A DNA stretch of 64,000 nucleotides from Bacillus altitudinis 41KF2b (lineage in GTDB: Bacteria > Bacillota > Bacilli > Bacillales > Bacillaceae), in assembly GCF_000691145.1 (NCBI RefSeq), contig NZ_ASJC01000001.1:372001-436000 (forward strand), in the 5' to 3' direction. Shown here one piece after another: positions 56,738-64,000 of the stretch. Each line of letters begins with the position of its first letter. Positions within the stretch are counted from its first letter, which is position 1. Below the pieces are notes generated by a model. That model was given only the letters and a program-made list of their open reading frames with translations. It searched no databases and was not told the DNA's origin. Position numbers and translations under genes: made by a program.

Positions 56738-58657
56738 GTGCGAGTGTCAAGTGTAACAGTGAGAAAACGATTGCTTTTCGTGCTGCTGTTTGGGGTGATC
56801 ATTTTTTTCATCATAGATACTAGATTAGGATATGTGCAGTTTATTATGGGCGAGAAGCTGACAAGTTTAGCGAAAGATTCATGGAGCCGTAACCTTCCAT
56901 TTGAACCAGAACGAGGAGATATTTTGGATCGAAATGGAGTGGAGCTGGCGACGAACAAAAGTGCTCCCTCTATTTTAGTCGTGCCGCGGCAGGTGAAAGA
57001 CCCAGCAGAAACAAGCAAAAAATTAGCAGCAGTGCTGAATATGTCTGAGGAGAAAGCGTACAAGCATGTCACCAAGAAAACGTCTATAGAGCGGATTTCC
57101 CCAGAGGGGAGAAAAGTATCTCATGAAAAAGCAAAAGAAGTCAGAGAGCTTGATTTAGATGGAGTCTATGTAGCAGAGGACAGCATTAGACATTACCCGT
57201 TTGGAAGTTTCTTATCTCATGTATTAGGTTTTGCTGGAATTGATAATCAAGGCTTACTTGGGCTAGAAGCGTACTATGATGATGACCTAAAAGGTGAAAA
57301 AGGCTCTGTGAAATTTTATTCTGATGCAAAAGGGCAAAAAATGCCAGATGAAGCAGATGATTATACACCGCCTAAAGATGGGCTTGATATGAAATTAACA
57401 GTTGATTCAAAAGTGCAAACCATCATCGAACGAGAACTAGACAATGCCCAGGCAAAATATAACCCAGATGGCATGATTGCCATTGCCATGAATCCGAAAA
57501 ATGGTGAGGTGCTGGGAATGTCGAGCAGACCTGACTTTGATCCGGCTGACTATCAATCAGTTGATCCAAAAGTATTTAACCGAAACTTACCGGTGTGGAG
57601 CACATATGAGCCAGGATCGACGTTTAAAATCATTACACTGGCAGCTGCCCTGGAAGAAAATAAAGTAAATTTAAAACGTGATCAATTTTTTGACAGCGGA
57701 TCTGTGACAGTGGATGGCGCAAGGCTCAGATGCTGGAAAAAGGGAGGACATGGATCACAGTCGTTTCTAGAAGTGGTACAAAACTCTTGTAACCCGGGAT
57801 TCGTCGAGCTAGGCGACCGTCTTGGAAAAGATAAATTATTTTCTTATATTAAGAATTTTGGCTTTGGTCAAAAGACAGGAATCGACCTTCAAGGAGAAGG
57901 TAGAGGAATTTTGTTCCCGCTTGATCGTGTTGGTCCTGTAGAACAGGCAACAACAGCCTTTGGTCAAGGTGTATCTGTTACGCCGATTCAACAAGTAGCT
58001 GCAGTGGCAGCCGCAGTAAATGGAGGAACGCTTTACACCCCTTATATTGCAAAAGAATGGATCGATCCAATTACAAAAGAGGTGGTAAAAAAGCAATCAC
58101 CAATTGCCAAGAAGAAAGTCATTTCAGCGGAGACGTCTAAAGAAATCAGGTATGCCCTTGAAAGCGTAGTCGCTCAAGGAACTGGCCGGAATGCATTCGT
58201 TGAAGGATATCGGGTGGGCGGAAAAACAGGAACAGCACAGAAAGTAAAAGACGGAAAGTACATGGAAAATAACCATATTGTGTCATTTATCGGTTTTGCG
58301 CCTTCGGATGATCCAAGCATTGTTGTGTATGTAGCAGTAGATAACCCAAAAGGCACGATTCAATTTGGTGGGACAGTAGCAGCACCTATTGTGGGCCATA
58401 TTATGCGAGACAGTCTGCCTGAAATGGGCGTGAAAAAAAGAAAAGGACAAATTGAAAAGAAGTACCAATGGCTGGACACAAAAACCATTGAGGTACCGAA
58501 TCTTGTAGGAGGATCTGTTTCTGACCTTGAATCACTCCTGATTAATCTAAAGATTGATGCTTCAGGAACTGGCAGTAAAGTGGTGAAGCAATCGCCTGCT
58601 GCCGGCACAAAGGTCAAAGAAGGTTCCACGATCCGATTATACTTAAATGATGAATAA
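56738..58657 (+). CDS. spoVD: SpoVD, sporulation-specific penicillin-binding protein
   Basis: 639 aa class B PBP, paralogue of pbpB, made in the mother cell for spore cortex peptidoglycan together with SpoVE. One membrane anchor (LLFVLLFGVIIFFIIDTRLGYV), dimerisation domain (ERGDILDRNGVELATN), transpeptidase with SxxK in EPGSTFKIITL, SxN-type QNSCNPGF and KTG in GGKTGTAQKV, one C-terminal PASTA domain. Two Cys (in RLRCWKKGG and NSCNPG) flank the active site, the pair known to form a redox-controlled disulfide in SpoVD. GTG start behind AAGGAGTGA. Confidence 0.95.
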   Translation: MRVSSVTVRKRLLFVLLFGVIIFFIIDTRLGYVQFIMGEKLTSLAKDSWSRNLPFEPERGDILDRNGVELATNKSAPSILVVPRQVKDPAETSKKLAAVLNMSEEKAYKHVTKKTSIERISPEGRKVSHEKAKEVRELDLDGVYVAEDSIRHYPFGSFLSHVLGFAGIDNQGLLGLEAYYDDDLKGEKGSVKFYSDAKGQKMPDEADDYTPPKDGLDMKLTVDSKVQTIIERELDNAQAKYNPDGMIAIAMNPKNGEVLGMSSRPDFDPADYQSVDPKVFNRNLPVWSTYEPGSTFKIITLAAALEENKVNLKRDQFFDSGSVTVDGARLRCWKKGGHGSQSFLEVVQNSCNPGFVELGDRLGKDKLFSYIKNFGFGQKTGIDLQGEGRGILFPLDRVGPVEQATTAFGQGVSVTPIQQVAAVAAAVNGGTLYTPYIAKEWIDPITKEVVKKQSPIAKKKVISAETSKEIRYALESVVAQGTGRNAFVEGYRVGGKTGTAQKVKDGKYMENNHIVSFIGFAPSDDPSIVVYVAVDNPKGTIQFGGTVAAPIVGHIMRDSLPEMGVKKRKGQIEKKYQWLDTKTIEVPNLVGGSVSDLESLLINLKIDASGTGSKVVKQSPAAGTKVKEGSTIRLYLNDE

Positions 58658-58668
58658 TAAAGAATGAA

Positions 58669-58705
58669 CAGAGGGTAGCCGCACTCATTCGGCTGCCTCT
58701 TTTTG
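58669..58705 (+). terminator. Terminator after spoVD
   Basis: GAGG..AGCCG / CGGCT..CCTC stem over CACTCATT, then T5. Confidence 0.8.
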
Positions 58706-58868
58706 TTGAAACAGAAGGGTCGCTTTAAAAAAAGAGCATAAAGTGTGCTTTTTCCAAGAGAAACTTAAGGAATACGCTGGATGTATCCTTTTTTTTACGA
58801 TAAAATATAGACTGTGTGTTTTTTTCACAAGACATGCACGTGAACGAATTTGAGAGGTTTGATATGAA

Positions 58869-60344
58869 ATGAAATTACAAGAACTCCTTACATACTTTAA
58901 AAGTGAAAACAATGAACTGATAAACGAAAATCCGGAGATTACTTCCATTGAAATGGATTCAAGAGAAGTGAAAAAAGGGAGTCTTTTTGTCTGTATAAAA
59001 GGCTATACAGTAGATGGACATGATTACGCTGAAAAAGCAGTGAAAAGCGGGGCTGCAGCGATTGTAGCAGAACACCCACTTCACATAACAGATGTACCAG
59101 TCATTATTGTAAAACACTCTCAAAGAGCACTTGCAAGAATGGCAGATGCTTTTTACGAACAGCCAACTCATAAACTCAATCTAATTGGTATTACAGGAAC
59201 GAACGGGAAAACGTCCACAACACACATGATTGAGCAAATGATGAGAAAAGCCGATAAAAAAACAGGTTTAATCGGTACGATGTATATGAAGGTAAACGAT
59301 GAAATTCTCGAAGTGAAAAACACAACACCTGAGAGTGTCACCCTTCAGAAGACCTTTAAGCAGATGCTTGATCAAGACGTAGATACAGCCATTATGGAAG
59401 TATCATCACATGCTTTGCATCTTGGGCGTGTTCATGGATGTGATTATGATATTGCCGTCTTTACAAATCTTACCCAAGATCATCTGGACTACCACAACAC
59501 AATGGAAGAATATAAACATGCAAAAAGCTTGCTCTTTTCCCAGCTTGGAAGTGCCTTTCAGCACGATAAGCCGAAGCATGCCATTTTAAATGCAGATGAT
59601 GAAGCGTCTAGTTATTTTGAAAAAGTCACAGCTGCTGAAATTATGACGTATGGCTTAGAGCAAGAATCAGATGTAATGGCAAAGAACATTCAAATCAAAC
59701 CAAAGGGAACACAATTTGATTTGATCACCCCAATCGGCACAAAAAATGTGACGGTTGCCCTTATTGGGAAATTCAATGTGTATAACATTCTAGCAGCTGT
59801 ATCAGTAGGAATTGTATCAGGCTTAACGTTTGAAACGATCGTTAGTGCCATTGAAGAACTTGAGGGAGTCAAAGGAAGATTCGAACTTGTGAATTGTGAT
59901 CAAGACTTCCCAGTCATCGTTGATTATGCGCACACACCTGACAGTTTAGAAAATGTACTGACTACGTGTAGAGAATTAACAGAAGGTAGAATTTTCTGTG
60001 TAGTTGGCTGCGGGGGCGACCGTGATAAAACCAAGCGCCCTCAAATGGCCCAAATCGCTGTGAAATATGCAGATGAGCCTGTTTTTACATCAGATAATCC
60101 AAGAAGTGAAGATCCATCAGCCATTTTGAAAGACATGGAAAATGGCGTGCCAAATGCCTATTATCACAGCTTTGTGAACCGGAAACAGGCCATCTTTTTT
60201 GCCATTGCTAATGCAAAAAAGGGCGATACAGTCTTAATAGCTGGAAAAGGCCATGAAACGTACCAAATCATTGGTGATCAAGTCTATGACTTTGATGATG
60301 CCAAGGTGGCATCCGACGCTATTTTAGATCTAAACAAATCTTAA
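58869..60344 (+). CDS. murE: UDP-MurNAc-tripeptide synthetase (meso-DAP adding)
   Basis: 491 residues; adds meso-diaminopimelate to UDP-MurNAc-Ala-Glu. P-loop [15 protein letters not shown], central Mur ligase motifs, and the DNPR motif ([10 protein letters not shown]) that marks meso-DAP specificity. ATG 58869 with a modest GAGAGG site. Begins the murE-mraY-murD run; the 136-bp gap to mraY is larger than usual for an operon. Confidence 0.96.
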   Translation: MKLQELLTYFKSENNELINENPEITSIEMDSREVKKGSLFVCIKGYTVDGHDYAEKAVKSGAAAIVAEHPLHITDVPVIIVKHSQRALARMADAFYEQPTHKLNLIGITGTNGKTSTTHMIEQMMRKADKKTGLIGTMYMKVNDEILEVKNTTPESVTLQKTFKQMLDQDVDTAIMEVSSHALHLGRVHGCDYDIAVFTNLTQDHLDYHNTMEEYKHAKSLLFSQLGSAFQHDKPKHAILNADDEASSYFEKVTAAEIMTYGLEQESDVMAKNIQIKPKGTQFDLITPIGTKNVTVALIGKFNVYNILAAVSVGIVSGLTFETIVSAIEELEGVKGRFELVNCDQDFPVIVDYAHTPDSLENVLTTCRELTEGRIFCVVGCGGDRDKTKRPQMAQIAVKYADEPVFTSDNPRSEDPSAILKDMENGVPNAYYHSFVNRKQAIFFAIANAKKGDTVLIAGKGHETYQIIGDQVYDFDDAKVASDAILDLNKS

Positions 60345-60480
60345 AAATGATGAAAAGAGTGTAATGAAATGAAGCATTTTGTACAAAAACAACATACGAA
60401 AGACACGAATGAATATCATAATAATGAATGCTATTTTCTAATGGAAAACGGCTTTGGAAATTCGGAAGGAGTAAAGAACA

Positions 60481-61455
60481 ATGCTTGAACAGGTGATATT
60501 GTTTACAATCATAATGGGATTTTTAATCAGTGTTCTTTTATCCCCGATTTTTATTCCGTTTTTAAGAAGACTTAAATTTGGTCAAAGTATTAGAGAAGAA
60601 GGACCTCAGTCTCACCAAAAGAAATCTGGTACCCCAACAATGGGTGGAATTATGATTATCTTTTCTATTACAATTACAACGATCGTGATGATTAACAAAT
60701 TCTCTGAGATTAGTCCAGAAATGTTTTTATTGTTATTTGTCACCCTTGGCTACGGATTATTAGGATTTTTAGATGATTATATTAAAGTAGCGATGAAGCG
60801 AAATCTTGGCTTAACATCAAAACAAAAACTGATCGGGCAAATTGTGATTGCTGTGATTTTCTATGCAGTCTTCCATTATTATGAGTTTGCAACGACTATT
60901 CGCATTCCAGGAACAGATGTCAGCTTTGACTTAGGATGGGCATATTTTATCCTCGTCGTTTTCATGCTTGTCGGTGGTTCTAATGCGGTAAACCTTACAG
61001 ATGGACTTGATGGTTTATTATCTGGAACAGCTGCTATTGCATTCGGAGCTTTTGCTATATTGGCTTGGAATCAATCTCAGTATGATGTGGCGATCTTTTC
61101 GGTAGCAGTAGCAGGGGCTGTCCTTGGGTTCCTTGTCTTTAATGCGCATCCTGCAAAAGTATTTATGGGTGATACGGGATCGCTTGCTTTAGGCGGTGCC
61201 ATCGTGGCCATTGCCATTTTAACGAAACTTGAGATTTTACTCGTCATTATTGGAGGAGTATTTGTTGTTGAAACGTTATCCGTTATCCTTCAAGTCATCT
61301 CCTTTAAAACAACTGGAAAAAGAATCTTTAAGATGAGCCCGCTTCACCACCACTATGAGTTAGTTGGCTGGTCTGAGTGGAGAGTAGTTGTCACCTTCTG
61401 GACAGCTGGTTTATTGCTTGCTGTTTTAGGAATTTACATCGAGGTGTGGTTATAA
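60481..61455 (+). CDS. mraY: Phospho-MurNAc-pentapeptide translocase
   Basis: 324 aa, ten membrane helices; makes lipid I from UDP-MurNAc-pentapeptide and undecaprenyl phosphate. Catalytic Asp motifs FLDDYIKV and NLTDGLDGL, and the [13 protein letters not shown] loop. ATG behind GGAAGGAGT. murD begins on the next base after its stop. Confidence 0.97.
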   Translation: MLEQVILFTIIMGFLISVLLSPIFIPFLRRLKFGQSIREEGPQSHQKKSGTPTMGGIMIIFSITITTIVMINKFSEISPEMFLLLFVTLGYGLLGFLDDYIKVAMKRNLGLTSKQKLIGQIVIAVIFYAVFHYYEFATTIRIPGTDVSFDLGWAYFILVVFMLVGGSNAVNLTDGLDGLLSGTAAIAFGAFAILAWNQSQYDVAIFSVAVAGAVLGFLVFNAHPAKVFMGDTGSLALGGAIVAIAILTKLEILLVIIGGVFVVETLSVILQVISFKTTGKRIFKMSPLHHHYELVGWSEWRVVVTFWTAGLLLAVLGIYIEVWL

Positions 61456-62811
61456 TTGAATAGGATGCAAATGTTAAAAGACGAACATGTACTAGTACTA
61501 GGCCTTGCAAAAAGCGGATATGCGGCAGCCTCAATTCTTCACGAACACGGAATAAACGTGACGGTCAATGACCAAAAAGCTTTTGAAGAAAACGAGCCTG
61601 CTCAGTTACTTTCTGAAAAGGGGATTGATGTCATTTGTGGCAGTCATCCTCTTCGTATGTTTGACGATAAAGAAATTACGATTTTAATTAAGAACCCTGG
61701 AATTCCTTATGAGAATGTGATGGTTCAAGAGGCGCTTCGCCGAAAAATTCCAGTTTGGACTGAAATAGAATTGGCGTATCATTTGACCTCATCTCCTTTT
61801 ATTGGGATTACCGGATCAAATGGAAAAACGACCACGACCACTTTGATTTATGAAATGTTGAAAAAAGACAGCCAAAAAACATTGGTAGCAGGTAATATCG
61901 GAACGGTCGCAAGTGAAGTTGCCGCGCGTGCAGCGGGCGATGAATGGATCGTAACTGAGCTCTCTTCATTTCAGTTAATGGGAACCGTTGAATTCAGACC
62001 TAAAATCAGCTTAATATTAAATATTTTTGACGCACATTTAGACTATCATCACACGCGTGAAGAATACGAAAAAGCAAAACAGAAAGTGTATGCACATCAA
62101 CAAGAAGATGACATAGCTGTGGTTAACCTAGATGATCCTTCTGTTGTCAAACTAGCAGAAGATTCGAAAGCGCAAAAAGTGTTTTTCTCAGTTAAAGAGC
62201 CGGTAGCACATGGAGCGTTTATTAAAGATGGTGCCATTTACTATATGAATGAACATGTCATTGACCTCAAGGATGTTGTTCTTCCTGGTGAGCATAACCA
62301 AGAAAATATTCTAGCAGCTATTTGTGTTGTAAAAAATGCAGGCTGCTCAAACGAAGCGATTGCGCAAGTTCTTACTACATTTAGTGGAGTGAAGCATCGT
62401 TTGCAATTTGTGGAGACGATTCAAAATAGAAAATTTTATAATGACAGTAAAGCGACCAATATACTGGCAACAAGTAAAGCTTTGTCTGCCTTCAAGCAGC
62501 CGACCATTTTACTAGCAGGTGGACTGGATCGTGGCAATGAATTTGATGAATTAAAACCTTTTATGAAGAATGTAAAAGGAATGATTACATTTGGTGAGAC
62601 TGCGCCTAAGTTTGTGAAGCTTGGTGAAGAGCTGGGAATACATCACGTAAAACATGTCGATAATGTTGAACAAGCAGTACCTGCGGCGTTTAGCATATCT
62701 GAAGAAGAAGACGTGATTTTATTGTCTCCAGCTTGTGCAAGCTGGGATCAGCATAAAACATTTGAAGAACGTGGAGACATGTTTGTAAACGCCGTGCATA
62801 TGCTTAAATAA
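61456..62811 (+). CDS. murD: UDP-MurNAc-L-alanine:D-glutamate ligase
   Basis: 451 residues, Mur ligase. P-loop [15 protein letters not shown], central [14 protein letters not shown], and C-terminal [27 protein letters not shown] start immediately behind the mraY stop, with GAGGTG about 9 nt upstream inside mraY; ATG at 61465 is an alternative start. Confidence 0.95.
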   Translation: MNRMQMLKDEHVLVLGLAKSGYAAASILHEHGINVTVNDQKAFEENEPAQLLSEKGIDVICGSHPLRMFDDKEITILIKNPGIPYENVMVQEALRRKIPVWTEIELAYHLTSSPFIGITGSNGKTTTTTLIYEMLKKDSQKTLVAGNIGTVASEVAARAAGDEWIVTELSSFQLMGTVEFRPKISLILNIFDAHLDYHHTREEYEKAKQKVYAHQQEDDIAVVNLDDPSVVKLAEDSKAQKVFFSVKEPVAHGAFIKDGAIYYMNEHVIDLKDVVLPGEHNQENILAAICVVKNAGCSNEAIAQVLTTFSGVKHRLQFVETIQNRKFYNDSKATNILATSKALSAFKQPTILLAGGLDRGNEFDELKPFMKNVKGMITFGETAPKFVKLGEELGIHHVKHVDNVEQAVPAAFSISEEEDVILLSPACASWDQHKTFEERGDMFVNAVHMLK

Positions 62812-62870
62812 GGGCTTGTCTCTCATAAGACTGACAGCCCAAATGAAATTATGCTTGGGGTGTCGGTCTC

Positions 62871-63971
62871 TTGACGAATAAGAAAACTTCTCCGGATTTT
62901 TTGCTTGTTGTCATTACGTTACTTTTATTGACGATTGGTTTAATTATGGTGTACAGCGCAAGTGCTGTGTGGGCATCGTATAAATTTGATGATTCGTTTT
63001 ATTTTGCAAAAAGACAGCTTTTGTTTGCCGGAATCGGAGTTATCGCAATGTTTTTCATTATGCGGGTCGATTATTGGACGTGGCGGACTTGGTCAAAGAT
63101 ACTGATTGCAGTGTGTTTTCTCCTCCTCGTGCTTGTCTTGATTCCTGGTATCGGTATGGAGAGAAATGGTTCAAGAAGCTGGATTGGTGTCGGTGCGTTT
63201 AGTATTCAGCCCTCTGAATTTATGAAGCTTGCGATGATTGCGTTTCTTGCAAAATTCTTATCTGAAAAGCAAAAGAATATCACATCCTTTCGTAAAGGTT
63301 TCGCCCCAGCACTAGGTATTGTGTTTTCTGCATTTGCCATCATTATGCTGCAGCCGGACCTAGGTACAGGAACGGTTATGGTTGGAACCTGTATTATTAT
63401 GATATTTGTTTCAGGTGCGAGAATCGCTCACTTTATCTTTCTCGGTCTTTTAGGGCTTAGCGGATTTGCCGCACTTGTCTTATCAGCACCCTATCGAATA
63501 AAACGAATTACATCTTATTTAAATCCTTGGGAGGATCCACTTGGCAGCGGGTTTCAAATTATTCAATCGTTATACGCTGTCGGTCCAGGCGGTCTGTTTG
63601 GAATGGGGCTAGGTCAGAGTAGACAAAAATTCTTCTATTTGCCTGAGCCTCAAACAGACTTTATCTTTGCTATATTGTCTGAAGAACTTGGATTTATAGG
63701 TGGATCACTCATTTTGCTGCTCTTTAGTGTTCTATTGTGGAGAGGCATTAGAATAGCCCTCGGGGCACCAGATTTATATGGAAGTTTCTTGGCAGTGGGT
63801 ATCATCTCAATGGTTGCCATTCAAGTAATGATTAATATCGCAGTTGTCACTGGTCTCATCCCTGTGACGGGCATCACACTCCCATTCTTAAGTTATGGCG
63901 GTTCATCACTGACATTAATGCTGATGGCAATTGGCGTACTTTTGAATGTAAGCAGATATGCTAGATATTAA
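62871..63971 (+). CDS. spoVE: SpoVE, sporulation SEDS glycosyltransferase
   Basis: 366 aa, about ten helices, paralogue of FtsW at 23288-24499 (shared YSASAVW, NGSRSWIGVGAFSIQPSEFMK, YLPEPQTDFIFAILSEELGF and LPFLSYGGSS). Needed with SpoVD to build spore cortex. TTG start at 62871. Located between murD and the expected murG beyond the right edge. The upstream 59 bp contains a CATAAGAC that might be a sigma-E -10, but without a convincing -35. Confidence 0.93.
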   Translation: MTNKKTSPDFLLVVITLLLLTIGLIMVYSASAVWASYKFDDSFYFAKRQLLFAGIGVIAMFFIMRVDYWTWRTWSKILIAVCFLLLVLVLIPGIGMERNGSRSWIGVGAFSIQPSEFMKLAMIAFLAKFLSEKQKNITSFRKGFAPALGIVFSAFAIIMLQPDLGTGTVMVGTCIIMIFVSGARIAHFIFLGLLGLSGFAALVLSAPYRIKRITSYLNPWEDPLGSGFQIIQSLYAVGPGGLFGMGLGQSRQKFFYLPEPQTDFIFAILSEELGFIGGSLILLLFSVLLWRGIRIALGAPDLYGSFLAVGIISMVAIQVMINIAVVTGLIPVTGITLPFLSYGGSSLTLMLMAIGVLLNVSRYARY

Positions 63972-64000
63972 TGTGCTGATAGTTCATGAAACCATATAGA

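Noticed and set aside
60369-60488. A 39-codon frame (MKHFVQKQHTKDTNEYHNNE..) between murE and mraY whose stop overlaps the mraY start
   Set aside because: No good ribosome binding site and low-complexity polar composition; I could not support it as a leader peptide. It accounts for the 136-bp gap only by chance as far as I can tell.
62812-62870. Sigma-E promoter directly before spoVE (CATAAGAC)
   Set aside because: A possible -10 without a convincing -35 at the correct distance; kept only as a remark.

Overview
This window is a stretch of core chromosome from a Bacillus of the B. pumilus group (B. pumilus / safensis / altitudinis). The gene order matches the B. subtilis 168 block ykyA-pdh-yla-cta-ylb-mra/mur-spoVE almost gene for gene. 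The proteins are clearly those of a close relative, not of B. subtilis itself. A class I photolyase between pycA and ctaA and a small lipoprotein between ylbE and ylbF are absent from that block as I recall it in B. subtilis. The species is inferred from memory of the families, not from a search.

Layout. 1-6405: lipoprotein/coiled-coil gene ykyA, then pdhABCD (pyruvate dehydrogenase). 6733-9083: slp, the dual-function small RNA SR1 with its 39-residue peptide, and speA. 9256-11913: yktA, yktB, ykzI-like and yktC. 12025-16141: the ylaABCD operon (ECF sigma and anti-sigma), an exported repeat protein at the ylaE position, and ylaF. 16255-23077: typA, ylaH, ylaI, ylaJ, ylaK, ylaL, glsA, ylaN. 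23288-28025: ftsW and pycA. 28325-29758: photolyase. 29798-37296: ctaA diverging from ctaBCDEFG (heme A and the caa3 oxidase). 37532-49723: the ylb genes, with the sporulation RNA csfG between ylbG and rsmD, and rpmF behind ylbN. 49934-63971: panE, bshC, then the division and cell-wall cluster mraZ-rsmH-ftsL-pbpB, spoVD, murE-mraY-murD and spoVE. The right edge falls just before the expected murG.

How the genes fit together. The left half is central carbon and respiratory metabolism: PDH, pyruvate carboxylase, heme A synthesis and a complete caa3 oxidase operon with ResD-like boxes. The right half is translation and RNA modification, CoA and bacillithiol synthesis, division and peptidoglycan synthesis. 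Sporulation functions are interleaved throughout (ylaJ, ylbJ, csfG, gerR, spoVD, spoVE).

Main unusual signal. Five intact copies and one decayed copy of a ~176-bp palindromic repeat lie in intergenic gaps. Each intact copy has related ends, TCAG..TGT.GACAAA on one side and its inverse on the other, so it looks like a MITE. In four of the five, the element is bracketed directly by two copies of that locus's own transcription-terminator hairpin (20-24 bp, differing between loci). In the fifth, the two hairpin copies lie further apart with a second hairpin between them. The element therefore appears to insert into terminators and duplicate them, which would preserve termination. One copy carries paired substitutions that keep an internal stem. 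I do not recognise this family under any name.

Regulatory sites are visible by eye: CcpN boxes at SR1, a sigma-G promoter for csfG, an ECF promoter before ylaA, sigma-E-like promoters before gerR and spoVD, ResD-like boxes between ctaA and ctaB, and MraZ-type repeats before mraZ. I saw no rRNA, tRNA, CRISPR array, prophage or intact insertion sequence.
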